A stretch of 64,000 nucleotides of DNA from Bradyrhizobium sp. SZCCHNS1050 (GCF_032484785.1 NZ_JAUETR010000001.1:2669501-2733500); one strand, 5' to 3'. Positions 19,741 to 30,010 are shown, counted from the stretch's first letter. Numbers and translations: made by a program. Notes: generated from the letters alone by a model not told the origin.

Positions 19741-20349
19741 TCAGATCCTGAGCAGCTTCGCTTCGCGAAAATAGGCGAGCAGCGGCAGCAGCGGCAGGCC
19801 GAGGATGGTGAAGTGATCGCCGTCGATGCGGTCGAACAGGTGCACGCCGAGCCCTTCCAGCTGGTAGGCGCCGACGCTGGATGTGACGGTTTCGCCTACG
19901 GCATCGAGATAGGCTGCGATCTCGGTTTCGGTGAGGGCCCGCATCGTCATCCAGGCGACGGCGACGTGCGAGAACAGCACCTCGCCATTGCGGACCACGG
20001 CGATGGCCGAGTGCAGCGCATGGGTGCGTCCGCCCAGCGCCAACAGTTGCTGCATGGCATGCTGGCGGCCGGCCGGCTTGTTGAACATGCGCTCACCCAA
20101 TGCCAGCGTCTGATCCGCGCCCACCACATATGAATTGGGCCTGTTTGCCGAGACCGCTGCGGCCTTCGCGTTGGCAAGGTGCAACGCAATCTCGTAGGGC
20201 GCGACCAGGCCGGCTTCGGCCTGCACCGCGCGTTCGTCGATATCGGCGGGAAGCGCCTCGCAGGCGAGGCCTGCGTTCTCGAGCAGCATCCGCCGCGCGC
20301 GGCTCTGCGATGCCAGAATCAGAGGCTCGTCACTGCACCAGATGGACAT
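19741..20349 (-). CDS. maf: Maf-family nucleoside triphosphate pyrophosphatase
   Basis: A 202-residue protein from the ATG at 20349. A GTG at 20361 overlapping the ppsR stop by one base (TAGTG) would add four residues and is also credible. LILASQSRARRMLLENAGL is the Maf signature, followed by the VVGADQTLALG motif with the catalytic Asp. Maf proteins hydrolyse modified or canonical NTPs and are linked to septum control. It lies immediately downstream of ppsR. Confidence 0.93.
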   Translation of the reverse strand: MSIWCSDEPLILASQSRARRMLLENAGLACEALPADIDERAVQAEAGLVAPYEIALHLANAKAAAVSANRPNSYVVGADQTLALGERMFNKPAGRQHAMQQLLALGGRTHALHSAIAVVRNGEVLFSHVAVAWMTMRALTETEIAAYLDAVGETVTSSVGAYQLEGLGVHLFDRIDGDHFTILGLPLLPLLAYFREAKLLRI

Positions 20350-20360
20350 TGATCCGCTCA

Positions 20361-21203
20361 CTAGTCCGGAAGCCGCTGCCGCTGCCGGTCGGTATAGAGT
20401 TTCAGGATCGCGGCGGCCGTCTCCTCGATCGAGCGCCGCGTCACGTCGAGCATGACCCAGTTGAACTTCGCACTCAGCTTGCGTGCATAGGCGACCTCGT
20501 CCGTCACCGACTGCTTGTCGACATAGTTCTCATTGCCGGATTCCGCACCCATGCTGAGCAGGCGATTCTGCCGCACCTGGATCAGCCGCTCCGGGGTCGC
20601 ATGCAGGCTGACCACCAGCGGCTTCTTCAATATCTCGAGCTGATGCGGGATCGGAATGCCCGGGACCAGCGGCACGTTGGCGGTGCGCACGCCGCGGTTG
20701 GCGAGATAGATCGAGGTCGGAGTCTTCGACGTCCGGCTGACGCCGACCAGCACCACTTCGGCGTCTTCGAGACCGTCGACCATCTGCCCGTCATCGTGGA
20801 GCATCGTGTAGTTCAGCGCATCGATGCGGGCGAAATATTCGGCATTGAGCACGTGCTGCGCACCGACGCGGCCGGCGGTCGATGCGCCGAGATAGGCCTC
20901 GAACAGCTGCATCACCGGACCGATGATCGACAGGCTCGGGATGTTGATCTGCTGGCACTTGGCTTCGAGCCGGCTGACCAGATCCTTCTCGAGTAGGGTG
21001 AACAGCACGATGCCCGGCGCTTCCTCGATCTCGTCGAGCACGCGGTCGAGCTGCTTCTGGCTCCGCACCAGCGGGTACACGTGCTCGACCGGGGTCACGT
21101 TGGTGTATTGCGCGGCGACCGCACGCGCGACCGTGATCAGGGTTTCGCCCGTCGAATCGGAAACCAGATGGAGGTGAAAGTAGTTGCCGGTGGTGGGCAT
21201 CAA
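20361..21203 (-). CDS. ppsR: Pyruvate,phosphate dikinase / PEP synthase regulatory protein
   Basis: A 280-residue DUF299 bifunctional kinase-phosphorylase that controls PPDK or PEP synthase by ADP-dependent phosphorylation and Pi-dependent dephosphorylation. The [13 protein letters not shown] opening and the P-loop [12 protein letters not shown] are diagnostic. It is the first minus-strand gene left of the putative replication origin, a position that the orthologous gene also holds next to oriC in Caulobacter. Its target enzyme is not in this window. Confidence 0.94.
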   Translation of the reverse strand: MMPTTGNYFHLHLVSDSTGETLITVARAVAAQYTNVTPVEHVYPLVRSQKQLDRVLDEIEEAPGIVLFTLLEKDLVSRLEAKCQQINIPSLSIIGPVMQLFEAYLGASTAGRVGAQHVLNAEYFARIDALNYTMLHDDGQMVDGLEDAEVVLVGVSRTSKTPTSIYLANRGVRTANVPLVPGIPIPHQLEILKKPLVVSLHATPERLIQVRQNRLLSMGAESGNENYVDKQSVTDEVAYARKLSAKFNWVMLDVTRRSIEETAAAILKLYTDRQRQRLPD

Positions 21204-21284
21204 ATCCTTAACGATCTGTGAATCCCTGTGAAGGATGGGGCCAAAAAGCCGCCTCGGACCGCTCCCTTTGTATAACCCCGATTG

Positions 21285-21293
21285 TTCTGCACA
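21285..21293 (+). promoter_or_regulatory. Candidate DnaA box
   Basis: TTCTGCACA differs from TTATNCACA at one position. It is the leftmost of three candidate boxes in the origin region. Confidence 0.4.
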
Positions 21294-21356
21294 TGGTCGC
21301 CGTCCGGGACAACGTCAGGCAGCAGCGCGATGATATCGGGACGAGGCCCATTTGTC

Positions 21357-21365
21357 TCTGGATAA
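21357..21365 (-). promoter_or_regulatory. Candidate DnaA box
   Basis: TTATCCAGA on the minus strand has one mismatch to TTATCCACA. It abuts the TGTCGAA/TTCGACA hairpin at 21368-21385. Confidence 0.45.
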
Positions 21366-21446
21366 GCTGTCGAAGGATTTCGACAAGCGTCTGAATCACA
21401 TCAGACTCTGGGGCGAACCGGCGTGCGCAGCTCGCATGTTGAGGGA

Positions 21447-21455
21447 TGTGAACAA
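21447..21455 (-). promoter_or_regulatory. Candidate DnaA box
   Basis: TTGTTCACA on the minus strand has one mismatch to TTATNCACA. It is the candidate box nearest the AT-rich stretch, about 56 bp away. Confidence 0.45.
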
Positions 21456-21510
21456 GCTGCGGGCAGACTGCGGATGACATTGCATGAGTCCAATCCACCG
21501 CTACCTAGAC

Positions 21511-21543
21511 TCAAACCTTAAGATTCTAAAATTATTTGGTTTG
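21511..21543. other. AT-rich candidate DNA-unwinding element
   Basis: Only 8 of 33 bases are G or C, in a window that is otherwise GC-rich. CAAACC at the left end and GGTTTG at the right end are inverted copies. A GATTC methylation site lies inside and a GACTC site straddles its left edge. It could be the melting site of oriC, or the promoter region of hemJ. Confidence 0.45.
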
Positions 21544-21614
21544 GAGGGGACTGAGCGAGCGGATATGTCTCGACACGCAAGCTGATCGCCAGCCGAGAGG
21601 ACCACGCGTTTCCG

Positions 21615-22037
21615 ATGTATGAGTGGATCAAGGCCCTTCACGTCATCGCTGTCATCGCGTGGATGGCCGGCATGCTGTATCTGCCACGGCTGTTCGTCTA
21701 TCATTGCGACGCCGAGATCGGCTCGAAGCAGTCCGAGACGTTCAAGATCATGGAACGGCGCCTGCTCAAGGCGATCATCAATCCGGCGATCACCGTGACG
21801 TGGCTTGCCGGACTCTATCTGGCCTGGTCCGGCCACTGGTATACCAGCGGTTGGTTTCATGCGAAATTTCTGCTGGTGCTGATCATGTCCGGGGTCCATG
21901 GACTGTTCACCCGCTGGGTCAGAGAATTCGGCGCCGACAAGAACACCCGAAGCCAGAAATTCTACCGGTATATCAATGAGGTACCAACGGTGCTGATGAT
22001 CGGCATCGTGATTCTCGTCATCGTCAAGCCGTTCTGA
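21615..22037 (+). CDS. hemJ: Protoporphyrinogen IX oxidase HemJ
   Basis: A 140-residue membrane protein with four helices, of the HemJ (UPF0093) family that oxidises protoporphyrinogen IX in most alphaproteobacteria. The conserved His9 (MYEWIKALHVIAVIAWMAG) and the MERRLLKAIINPA segment with its basic residues are visible. It is the first plus-strand gene right of the candidate origin. The hemE gene often found here in alphaproteobacteria is absent. rho follows 239 bp downstream with its own promoter. Confidence 0.94.
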   Translation: MYEWIKALHVIAVIAWMAGMLYLPRLFVYHCDAEIGSKQSETFKIMERRLLKAIINPAITVTWLAGLYLAWSGHWYTSGWFHAKFLLVLIMSGVHGLFTRWVREFGADKNTRSQKFYRYINEVPTVLMIGIVILVIVKPF

Positions 22038-22073
22038 CCGCTTCCCAGGGAATACCGCTCCGCTGCAGATGCC

Positions 22074-22102
22074 TTGCAGACGACGGCGCGATTTTCTATA
22101 TT
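22074..22102 (+). promoter_or_regulatory. Sigma-70-type promoter for rho
   Basis: TTGCAG (22074-22079) and TATATT (22097-22102) are separated by exactly 17 bp and precede the rho ATG by 175 bp. The long leader would suit Rho autoregulation, which is known in other bacteria but not shown here. Confidence 0.55.
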
Positions 22103-22276
22103 ATGGATATCCCACCCCACGCAGGCGGATGTGGTTGCGTTCCGGCTTGACCGGCCGCCGCATCAGGTCTGGTGCCTCATCGGCGCCAACCTTGCTCAGA
22201 CCTGCGGACCTCATTTCGTCCGCCTTCCCACAGCCACCTCGCATCCCTCCCAAGTCGCTTCCACAGGACCACCCCA

Positions 22277-23542
<1,266 letters not shown>

Positions 23543-23564
23543 TCGAGGCACTGCTTCAATCTGC

Positions 23565-23592
23565 AAAGGGCGCTCTCCGGAGCGCCCTTTTT
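23565..23592 (+). terminator. Intrinsic terminator after rho
   Basis: A perfect 11-bp stem (AAAGGGCGCTC / GAGCGCCCTTT) with a TCCG tetraloop runs into a T-tract. It separates rho from mnmE, so mnmE should have its own promoter. Confidence 0.9.
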
Positions 23593-23721
23593 GTTTGACG
23601 TGTTTGTCGCTGCGCCCCGCGTGAAGACCTCGATGCTTATCCGCCCGCCATGGTTTGCCGGCGTAAAGCATGCCGCTGCAAACCGATTGTCTTTCGCTGC
23701 CGGTGAGCCCAACTGAGGATC

Positions 23722-25059
23722 ATGCATCCTCACGACCAGACCATCTTCGCGCTGTCCTCCGGACGCCTGCCGAGTGCGATTGCGATCGTCAGACTCTCCG
23801 GGCCTCACGCCGGCATCGCCCTTCAGATGCTTGCGGGGAAACTGCCGCTGCCGAGGATGGCGACGCGCGCCTTGCTGCGGGATGGTAATGGCGAGCCGAT
23901 CGACGATGCCGTCGTGCTGTGGTTTCCCGGACCCGCAAGCGCCACCGGCGAAGATGTTGCCGAGCTGCATGTGCACGGCAGTCGAGCCGTCCTGGCGACA
24001 ATGTTCTCGGTGCTGTCGACGATGCCGCAGATGCGCCCTGCTGAGCCGGGCGAGTTTACGCGGCGCGCGTTCGAGAATGGCAAGATCGATCTGACCGAGG
24101 CCGAAGGTCTCGACGACCTCATCCACGCCGACACGGACCGCCAGCGGCGCCAGGCGTTGCGGCAGCTGAAGGGCCTGTTGGGCGACAAGGCGCGGAGCTG
24201 GCGTGAGCAGATCATCGAGGCGGCGGCGCTGATCGAGGCCGGGATCGACTTTGCCGATGAAGGCGACGTGCCAACCGAGCTGATGGCGCCGGCGCTCGCC
24301 CGGATCGGCCAGCTGTTGACCGAGATCGAGTCGGTGCTGTCGGCCGAGGGCCGGGCCGAACGTCTGCGCGACGGCCTGACGGTCGTCATTGCCGGACCGC
24401 CGAACGCGGGCAAGTCGACCTTGATGAACCAGCTTGCGCGTCGCGAGGTCGCGATCGTCTCTCCGCAGGCCGGCACCACGCGCGATCTCATCGAGGTTCA
24501 GCTCGATCTCGACGGCTATCCAGTGACGGTGATCGACACCGCGGGCATTCGCGAGACGGACGATCCGGTCGAGCAGGAGGGTGTTCGGCGCGCGCGAGAC
24601 CGAGCGGCGCAGGCGGATCTGGTGCTGTGGCTGTCGGAGGATGAGCAGGCCGAGGTTGAGCGCCAAAGCGAGGCTCCCGTCTGGCTCGTTCGTAACAAGA
24701 TCGATCTGAGCAGAGGTCGGGAGGGGGGTCGTCCATCGTCCAGCGGAGATAACCCGGTCTTTCAAATCTCCGCGCGAAGCGGGGCAGGGCTGGTCGAGCT
24801 GCTGGATGCGCTGGTTGGCTTTGCCCGGGACTATTTTGGATCAACTGAGAGCGGCCTGATCACACGGCAGCGGCAGCGGACTCTGCTCGCCGACACCGCC
24901 GCTGCGCTTCAGCGTAGCATCTCGGCGATCGACCTGGGCGAGGAGCTTGCTGCGGAGGAGCTGCGGATCGCCGCGCTTGCGCTCGGGCGTCTTTTGGGAC
25001 GAGTGGATGTCGAAGACCTGCTCGACGTGATCTTTCGCGAGTTCTGCATCGGTAAGTAG
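23722..25059 (+). CDS. mnmE: tRNA modification GTPase MnmE
   Basis: A 445-residue GTPase that, with MnmG, installs cmnm5 groups on wobble U34. The tetrahydrofolate-binding N-domain is followed by a G domain with GPPNAGKST (225-233), GTTRD (251-255), DTAG (272-275) and NKID (325-328). The protein ends in the conserved FCIGK motif with the functional Cys. Its partner mnmG is the next gene, across the parS cluster. The length is typical. Confidence 0.97.
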   Translation: MHPHDQTIFALSSGRLPSAIAIVRLSGPHAGIALQMLAGKLPLPRMATRALLRDGNGEPIDDAVVLWFPGPASATGEDVAELHVHGSRAVLATMFSVLSTMPQMRPAEPGEFTRRAFENGKIDLTEAEGLDDLIHADTDRQRRQALRQLKGLLGDKARSWREQIIEAAALIEAGIDFADEGDVPTELMAPALARIGQLLTEIESVLSAEGRAERLRDGLTVVIAGPPNAGKSTLMNQLARREVAIVSPQAGTTRDLIEVQLDLDGYPVTVIDTAGIRETDDPVEQEGVRRARDRAAQADLVLWLSEDEQAEVERQSEAPVWLVRNKIDLSRGREGGRPSSSGDNPVFQISARSGAGLVELLDALVGFARDYFGSTESGLITRQRQRTLLADTAAALQRSISAIDLGEELAAEELRIAALALGRLLGRVDVEDLLDVIFREFCIGK

Positions 25060-25124
25060 CCGCGGCCCCACGAACCGGGTCGAATATACTTAATGAAGCG
25101 TTGCTTGGTTAATCGATCGTCAAT

Positions 25125-25140
25125 TGTTTCACGTGAAACA
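25125..25140. promoter_or_regulatory. parS site 1
   Basis: TGTTTCACGTGAAACA is a perfect 16-bp palindrome with the universal parS core GTTTCACGTGAAAC. It is bound by ParB, encoded 3.7 kb downstream. Confidence 0.95.
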
Positions 25141-25162
25141 GGATGTGCGGACGCCGTCAGGA

Positions 25163-25178
25163 TGTTTCACGTGAAACA
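25163..25178. promoter_or_regulatory. parS site 2
   Basis: A second perfect TGTTTCACGTGAAACA palindrome, 38 bp from site 1 centre to centre. Confidence 0.95.
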
Positions 25179-25196
25179 CGATGGGACCGCTGGTCG

Positions 25197-25212
25197 TGTT
25201 TCACGTGAAACA
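25197..25212. promoter_or_regulatory. parS site 3
   Basis: A third perfect TGTTTCACGTGAAACA palindrome, 34 bp from site 2. Confidence 0.95.
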
Positions 25213-25234
25213 ACGAGGATTCGACGTCGGCGAA

Positions 25235-25250
25235 TGTTTCACGTGAAACG
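25235..25250. promoter_or_regulatory. parS site 4
   Basis: TGTTTCACGTGAAACG: the 14-bp core is intact and only the outermost base differs. It lies 38 bp from site 3 and 38 bp before the mnmG start. Confidence 0.93.
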
Positions 25251-25287
25251 TCTTCCGAGCATTGTCTGCAGGCGTTAGATAAGCCCC

Positions 25288-27165
25288 ATGATCCAGCATC
25301 TGACATCCTACGACGTCGTCGTCATCGGTGGCGGCCACGCCGGCTGTGAAGCCGCGGCGGGCGCGGCGCGCATGGGCGCCCTAACCGCGCTGATCACCCA
25401 TCAGTTCGCGACGATCGGGGCCATGTCCTGCAATCCGGCCATCGGAGGACTGGGAAAAGGACATCTGGTTCGCGAGGTCGACGCTCTCGACGGCTTGATG
25501 GGTCGCGTCGCCGACGCCGGCGGCATCCAGTTTCGCGTTCTGAATCGCCGGAAAGGACCGGCCGTTCGAGGTCCACGCGCCCAGGCCGACCGCAAGCTCT
25601 ACGCCGCGGCGATGCAGTCGGCGATCCGGGAGACCCCAAACCTCACCGTCATTGAAGGCGAGGCGGACGAACTGATCGCTACCGGCGGACGGGTGGCAGG
25701 GGTGCGGTTGGCTGACGGCCGGACCTTCATCTGTGGCGCTGTCGTCATCACGACCGGCACGTTCCTGCGTGGTCTGATCCACCTGGGTGAGAGGACCTGG
25801 CCGGCCGGCCGGGTCGGCGAGGCGCCGGCGCTGGGGCTGTCCCAGTCTCTCGAAGCCATCGGATTTCGGCTCGGCCGCCTCAAGACCGGCACGCCGCCGC
25901 GCCTGGATGGATCGACGATCGACTGGAGCGCGGTCGAGATGCAGCCCGGCGACGATCCGCCGGAGCCGTTCTCCGTCCTGACCGACAGGATCACCACCCC
26001 GCAGATCCAATGCGGCATCACCCGGACGACGACCGCAACCCACGAGGTGATCCGCGCCAACGTCCATCGCTCGCCGATGTACTCCGGGCAGATCAAGTCG
26101 ACCGGGCCGCGTTACTGTCCCTCGGTCGAGGACAAGATCGTCCGCTTCGGTGACCGCGACGGTCACCAGATCTTCCTGGAGCCCGAAGGGCTCGACGATA
26201 CGACGGTCTACCCGAACGGCATCTCGACCTCGCTGCCGGAGGAGGTCCAGCTCGCGCTGCTGCCGACCATCCCGGGTCTCGAACGGGTCCGGATGATCCG
26301 GCCGGGCTATGCCATCGAGTACGACCACGTCGATCCGCGTGAGCTCGAGCCGACCCTGCAGACCAAGCGGATGAAGGGTCTGTTCCTCGCTGGCCAGATC
26401 AACGGCACGACCGGTTATGAGGAGGCCGCAGCTCAAGGTCTGGTCGCGGGCCTCAATGCCGCGCTGGCCGCGGGCGGCGGCGGGCCGGTCGTATTCGATC
26501 GCGCCGATGGCTATCTGGGGGTGATGATCGACGACCTCGTCACGCGGGGGATCACCGAGCCGTATCGGATGTTCACCTCCCGCGCCGAGTATCGGCTGAC
26601 GCTGCGGGCGGACAACGCGGACCAGCGGCTGACCGACAAGGGCATCGCGCTCGGCTGTGTCGGCATTGATCGTGCGCGTTTCCATCGAAGCAAGATGGGC
26701 GCGTTGGAAGCTGCCCGCGCGATGGCGAGGTCGCTGACGATCACGCCCAACGAGGCGGCGAAGCATGGCTTCACGCTCAACAAGGATGGCCAGCGCCGCT
26801 CGGCCTTCGAACTGATGGCCTATCCGGAGATCGGTTTTTCCGAGGTGAGGGCGATCTGGCCGGAGCTCGGCGCGATCGATCCCGCCATCGTCATCCATCT
26901 CGAGATCGATGCCAAATATGATGTCTATGTCCGCCGGCAGAGCCAGGACGTCGACGCCTTCCGGCGCGACGAAAGCCTGGTGCTCGGTGACGTCGACTAT
27001 GCGCTCGTCCCAGGTCTCTCCAATGAGGCGCGAGCGAAGCTGACGGCGGCTAGGCCGGGGACGATCGGGCAGGCCGGCCGGATCGATGGCATGACGCCGG
27101 CGGCGCTCGGGATCCTTGCGGCCTATCTCCGCCGCGAAGCGCGTCGAAGCAAGGCCACGGGTTGA
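25288..27165 (+). CDS. mnmG: tRNA uridine-5-carboxymethylaminomethyl modification enzyme MnmG
   Basis: A 625-residue FAD-dependent enzyme forming the MnmEG complex. The dinucleotide-binding loop [11 protein letters not shown] is near residues 13-23. The GidA signature [21 protein letters not shown] and the second motif [17 protein letters not shown] are both present. The C-terminal helical domain that binds tRNA is complete. It follows the parS cluster and is followed by rsmG, the order usual next to bacterial origins. Confidence 0.97.
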   Translation: MIQHLTSYDVVVIGGGHAGCEAAAGAARMGALTALITHQFATIGAMSCNPAIGGLGKGHLVREVDALDGLMGRVADAGGIQFRVLNRRKGPAVRGPRAQADRKLYAAAMQSAIRETPNLTVIEGEADELIATGGRVAGVRLADGRTFICGAVVITTGTFLRGLIHLGERTWPAGRVGEAPALGLSQSLEAIGFRLGRLKTGTPPRLDGSTIDWSAVEMQPGDDPPEPFSVLTDRITTPQIQCGITRTTTATHEVIRANVHRSPMYSGQIKSTGPRYCPSVEDKIVRFGDRDGHQIFLEPEGLDDTTVYPNGISTSLPEEVQLALLPTIPGLERVRMIRPGYAIEYDHVDPRELEPTLQTKRMKGLFLAGQINGTTGYEEAAAQGLVAGLNAALAAGGGGPVVFDRADGYLGVMIDDLVTRGITEPYRMFTSRAEYRLTLRADNADQRLTDKGIALGCVGIDRARFHRSKMGALEAARAMARSLTITPNEAAKHGFTLNKDGQRRSAFELMAYPEIGFSEVRAIWPELGAIDPAIVIHLEIDAKYDVYVRRQSQDVDAFRRDESLVLGDVDYALVPGLSNEARAKLTAARPGTIGQAGRIDGMTPAALGILAAYLRREARRSKATG

Positions 27166-27167
27166 GG

Positions 27168-27183
27168 CGTTTCACGTGAAACA
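27168..27183. promoter_or_regulatory. parS site 5
   Basis: CGTTTCACGTGAAACA carries the exact 14-bp core. It lies 2 bp after the mnmG stop, just before the rsmG start. Confidence 0.93.
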
Positions 27184-27208
27184 GGCATCGCCAGCGGTGG
27201 CATCCAAG

Positions 27209-27844
27209 ATGATCGAATCGGACAAGGCGGCAGCGCTCGCGCTGACTCCCGTTTCACGTGAAACGGAGCAGCGTCTCGATCGCTACGTCGCACTGCTGCT
27301 GGAGTGGCAGGCGAAGACCAATTTGATCGCGCCGTCGACCTTGCCGCATCTCTGGACGCGCCACATCGCCGACTCGCTTCAGCTCCTGGACCTCGCGCCC
27401 GACGCCCGGATCTGGATTGATCTCGGCAGCGGCGGCGGCTTCCCGGGCGTCGTCCTCGCCTGCGCCCTGGCCGAGCGGGATGGTGCCCAGGTCCATCTGG
27501 TCGAGCGCAACGCCAAGAAGGCCGCCTTCCTGCGCGAGGCAATTCGCGTCACCGGCGCTCCGGGGATCGTGCATTTGTCAGAGATCGGGGATATCGTGGA
27601 GAAGTGGGGCGGGCGAGTCGATTGCGTGACCGCACGCGCGCTTGCTCCGCTACATCAGCTCATCGGCTTTGCGGAGCCCTTGGTGAAAAAAGGCGCGAGA
27701 GCGCTGTTTCTCAAGGGTCAAGATGTAGAAGCGGAATTGACCGAATCTACTAAGTATTGGAAAATTGAGTCGAAACTTCACTCCAGCCGGACGGGCGGGC
27801 AGGGCTGGATCGTCGCAATCGATTGCATCGAGCGACAGAGCTGA
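27209..27844 (+). CDS. rsmG: 16S rRNA (guanine-527-N7) methyltransferase RsmG
   Basis: A 211-residue SAM-dependent methyltransferase (E. coli 207). The SAM loop WIDLGSGGGFPG and the following LVERNAKKAAFLREA segment are diagnostic. The frame is open upstream to 27116; I prefer the ATG at 27209, with a GTG at 27197 as an alternative. Codons 15-19 (PVSRE, running on into TE) are written by an intact parS site, so DNA segregation and protein sequence constrain the same bases. parA follows 34 bp later. Confidence 0.95.
   Translation: MIESDKAAALALTPVSRETEQRLDRYVALLLEWQAKTNLIAPSTLPHLWTRHIADSLQLLDLAPDARIWIDLGSGGGFPGVVLACALAERDGAQVHLVERNAKKAAFLREAIRVTGAPGIVHLSEIGDIVEKWGGRVDCVTARALAPLHQLIGFAEPLVKKGARALFLKGQDVEAELTESTKYWKIESKLHSSRTGGQGWIVAIDCIERQS
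27250..27265. promoter_or_regulatory. parS site 6, inside rsmG
   Basis: CGTTTCACGTGAAACG is a full parS core within the rsmG coding sequence. In frame it encodes Val-Ser-Arg-Glu-Thr. Confidence 0.93.
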
Positions 27845-27878
27845 ATTCCGTCAAGACGACAACCAATGGCGATCGCGC

Positions 27879-28730
27879 ATGGCCGTAATTGATCAGATTT
27901 ATCAAGAAGATAGGGCTCCTCACCCGGAGGGGCATCCGCGCATCCTGGCGCTCGCCAATCAGAAGGGCGGGGTCGGCAAGACCACGACCGCGATCAACCT
28001 CGGTACGGCGCTGGCCGCGATCGGCGAGCGGGTGCTGATCGTCGATCTCGATCCGCAGGGCAACGCCTCGACCGGCCTCGGCATCGACCGTGGCAGCCGC
28101 AACTGCTCGACCTATGACGTGCTGATCGGCGAGGCCTCGCTGCGCGACGCCGTCGTTGCGACGGCCGTGCCGCGGCTGCACATCGCCTCCTCGACGATGG
28201 ACCTGTCGGGGCTCGAGCTCGAGCTCGGCTCCACCGCCAACCGCGCCTTCCGTCTGCGCGATGCGATCGCCGGCCTCAACAACAACGTCTCGCCGGAGAA
28301 CGACTACACCTACGTGCTGGTCGATTGTCCGCCGTCGCTGAACCTGCTGACGGTCAATGCGATGGCCGCGTCCGACGCGATCCTGGTGCCGCTGCAGTGC
28401 GAGTTCTTCGCGCTCGAAGGTCTGTCGCAGCTGTTGCAGACCGTGGAGCAGGTGCGCTCGACCTTGAACCCGAACCTCTCGATCCACGGCATCGTGCTGA
28501 CGATGTTCGACTCGCGCAACAACCTGTCGAACCAGGTGGTCGCCGACGTCCGCCAGTTCATGGGATCGAAGGTCTACAACACGATGATCCCGCGCAACGT
28601 GCGCATCTCGGAAGCGCCGTCCTACGGCAAGCCGGTGCTGGTCTACGACTTGAAGTGCGTCGGCAGCGAGGCCTATCTCAAGCTCGCGACCGAAGTCATT
28701 CAGCGCGAGCGTGACCTGCGCACGAACTGA
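27879..28730 (+). CDS. parA: Chromosome partitioning ATPase ParA
   Basis: A 283-residue deviant-Walker ATPase that moves ParB-parS complexes along the nucleoid. The deviant Walker A KGGVGKTTT is at 29-37, with DLDPQGNAS and VDCPPSLNLLT as the other ATP-site motifs. The short N-terminus without an HTH marks it as a chromosomal (type Ib-like) ParA. The ATG at 27879 is preferred; the frame stays open from 27765 through the end of rsmG. It lies 34 bp after rsmG and 154 bp before parB. Confidence 0.96.
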   Translation: MAVIDQIYQEDRAPHPEGHPRILALANQKGGVGKTTTAINLGTALAAIGERVLIVDLDPQGNASTGLGIDRGSRNCSTYDVLIGEASLRDAVVATAVPRLHIASSTMDLSGLELELGSTANRAFRLRDAIAGLNNNVSPENDYTYVLVDCPPSLNLLTVNAMAASDAILVPLQCEFFALEGLSQLLQTVEQVRSTLNPNLSIHGIVLTMFDSRNNLSNQVVADVRQFMGSKVYNTMIPRNVRISEAPSYGKPVLVYDLKCVGSEAYLKLATEVIQRERDLRTN

Positions 28731-28884
28731 CTTTGCCTCTGCTCCGGGGGACCTCGTCGCCCGGATCTCATTCGAGGACGGCAGCGGATTCCGAAATGAA
28801 TCCGCTCCCTCGTTCATTGTGCCGGCGGGACCCGATCGGCAGCAGACGCAAGCGGAGCGTGACGTGAATCCAAAGGAGAAGGCG

Positions 28885-29778
28885 ATGGCCGACGAGTCGC
28901 GATCGCGATTGGGCCGGGGTCTCGCAAGTCTGATCGGTGACGTCGGCCGCGAGGCCGGCGCGCCGCCGGAGCGGCCGCGCAATCAGCGCAAAGTGCCGAT
29001 CGAATTCCTCAAGCCGAACCCGCGCAATCCGCGTAAGACGTTTTCCGACGGCGAGCTCGCCGAGCTCTCGGCCTCGATCAAGCAGCATGGCGTGATCCAG
29101 CCGATCGTGGTGCGTCCGGTGAAGGGCCAGCACGACCGCTACGAGATCATCGCCGGCGAGCGGCGCTGGCGCGCCTCGCAAGCCGCCGGCCTGCACGAGG
29201 TGCCGATCGTTCCGGTCGATGTCAGCGACAGCGATGCGCTGGAGCTCGCGATCATCGAGAACGTGCAGCGCGAGGATCTCAATCCGATGGAGGAGGCGCA
29301 GGGCTATCACGCGCTCGCCAACGAGTTCAAACGCAACCAGGAAGACATCGCCAAGATCGTCGGCAAGAGCCGCAGCCACGTCGCCAACATGATGCGGCTG
29401 ACCAAGCTGCCGGCCGAGGTGCAGGGCTTCATCGCGACCGGGCAGATCTCGGCCGGCCATGCGCGAGCGCTGATCAACCTGCCGGATCCGATGTCGGCGG
29501 CGAAGAAGATCATCGCGGAAGGGCTGAACGTCCGGCAGACCGAGGCGCTGGCGCATGAGGAGGGCGTGCCGGAGCGCAAGCCGCAGAAGCCGCGCAGCAG
29601 CGGCAGCGCGCCGGCGGAGAAGAAGGACGCCGACACCATCGCGCTGGAGAAGCGCGTCGGCGATGCACTCGGCCTTTCGGTGTCGATCAGCCACCGCGAC
29701 CCCGGCGGCACGGTGCAGATCACCTACCGCAGCCTCGAGCAGCTCGACGAGGTGATGCGCCGGCTGGAGCAGGGCTAG
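28885..29778 (+). CDS. parB: Chromosome partitioning protein ParB
   Basis: A 297-residue CTP-dependent DNA clamp that loads at parS. The N-terminal RLGRGLASLIGD segment likely contacts ParA. The GERRWRA and ENVQREDL boxes form the CTP-binding catalytic domain, followed by the SRSHVANMMRL helix-turn-helix that reads parS and a C-terminal dimerisation domain. The ATG at 28885 follows an AAGGAGAAGG site. Palindromic repeats follow 80 bp later. Confidence 0.97.
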   Translation: MADESRSRLGRGLASLIGDVGREAGAPPERPRNQRKVPIEFLKPNPRNPRKTFSDGELAELSASIKQHGVIQPIVVRPVKGQHDRYEIIAGERRWRASQAAGLHEVPIVPVDVSDSDALELAIIENVQREDLNPMEEAQGYHALANEFKRNQEDIAKIVGKSRSHVANMMRLTKLPAEVQGFIATGQISAGHARALINLPDPMSAAKKIIAEGLNVRQTEALAHEEGVPERKPQKPRSSGSAPAEKKDADTIALEKRVGDALGLSVSISHRDPGGTVQITYRSLEQLDEVMRRLEQG

Positions 29779-29858
29779 GTTGTTAGGTCGTGGCGCTCAT
29801 TGCGCCGCCGCGGCTGTGCCTCGGGCCTCCATGAGTTCGTTGCTCCGCTCTCACCTAC

Positions 29859-29935
29859 GTCACGGCCGGGCTTGACCCGGCCATCCATTTTTTTGGACGA
29901 AGCGGATGGATGCCCGGGTCAAGCCCGGGCATGAC
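29859..29935. repeat. Dispersed inverted-repeat element (CCGGGCTTGACCCGG type)
   Basis: Two palindromes, GGCCGGG-cttga-CCCGGCC and GCCCGGG-tcaa-GCCCGGG, lie as near-identical inverted 30-nt arms (27 of 30 match) around a short spacer containing a T-run. The first hairpin plus the T-run could terminate parAB transcription. Confidence 0.7.
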
Positions 29936-30010
29936 GAGCTAATAATTTGGAAGAGCTACGGCTGTGTTTTTCGTCGCGATTGCCAAAGCGAGCACACGAC
30001 TCTCTCCTCC

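Larger units (their letters stand above)
21204..21614. other. Candidate chromosomal replication origin (oriC)
   Basis: This 411-bp gene-free segment separates minus-strand ppsR from plus-strand hemJ. It contains three sites within one mismatch of TTATNCACA (21285-21293, 21357-21365, 21447-21455). Six GANTC methylation sites lie at 21220, 21393, 21404, 21486, 21508 and 21522, against about 1.6 expected by chance in random sequence. A TGTCGAA/TTCGACA hairpin is at 21368-21385 and a strongly AT-rich stretch at 21511-21543. The ppsR-maf-coaE-dnaQ-secB side and the rho-mnmE-mnmG-rsmG-parAB side match the origin flanks known from Caulobacter. Function is inferred. Confidence 0.65.

Noticed and set aside
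21208..21498. 96-residue minus-strand open frame in the origin region
   Set aside because: It overlaps the candidate DnaA boxes and GANTC sites, has unusual Cys/His content and no family resemblance.
25093..25278. 61-residue open frame with repeated VSRET and MFHVKH motifs
   Set aside because: It is the translation of four parS palindromes in alternating frames and has no other protein character. Short proteins of this kind are a common misannotation near parS.
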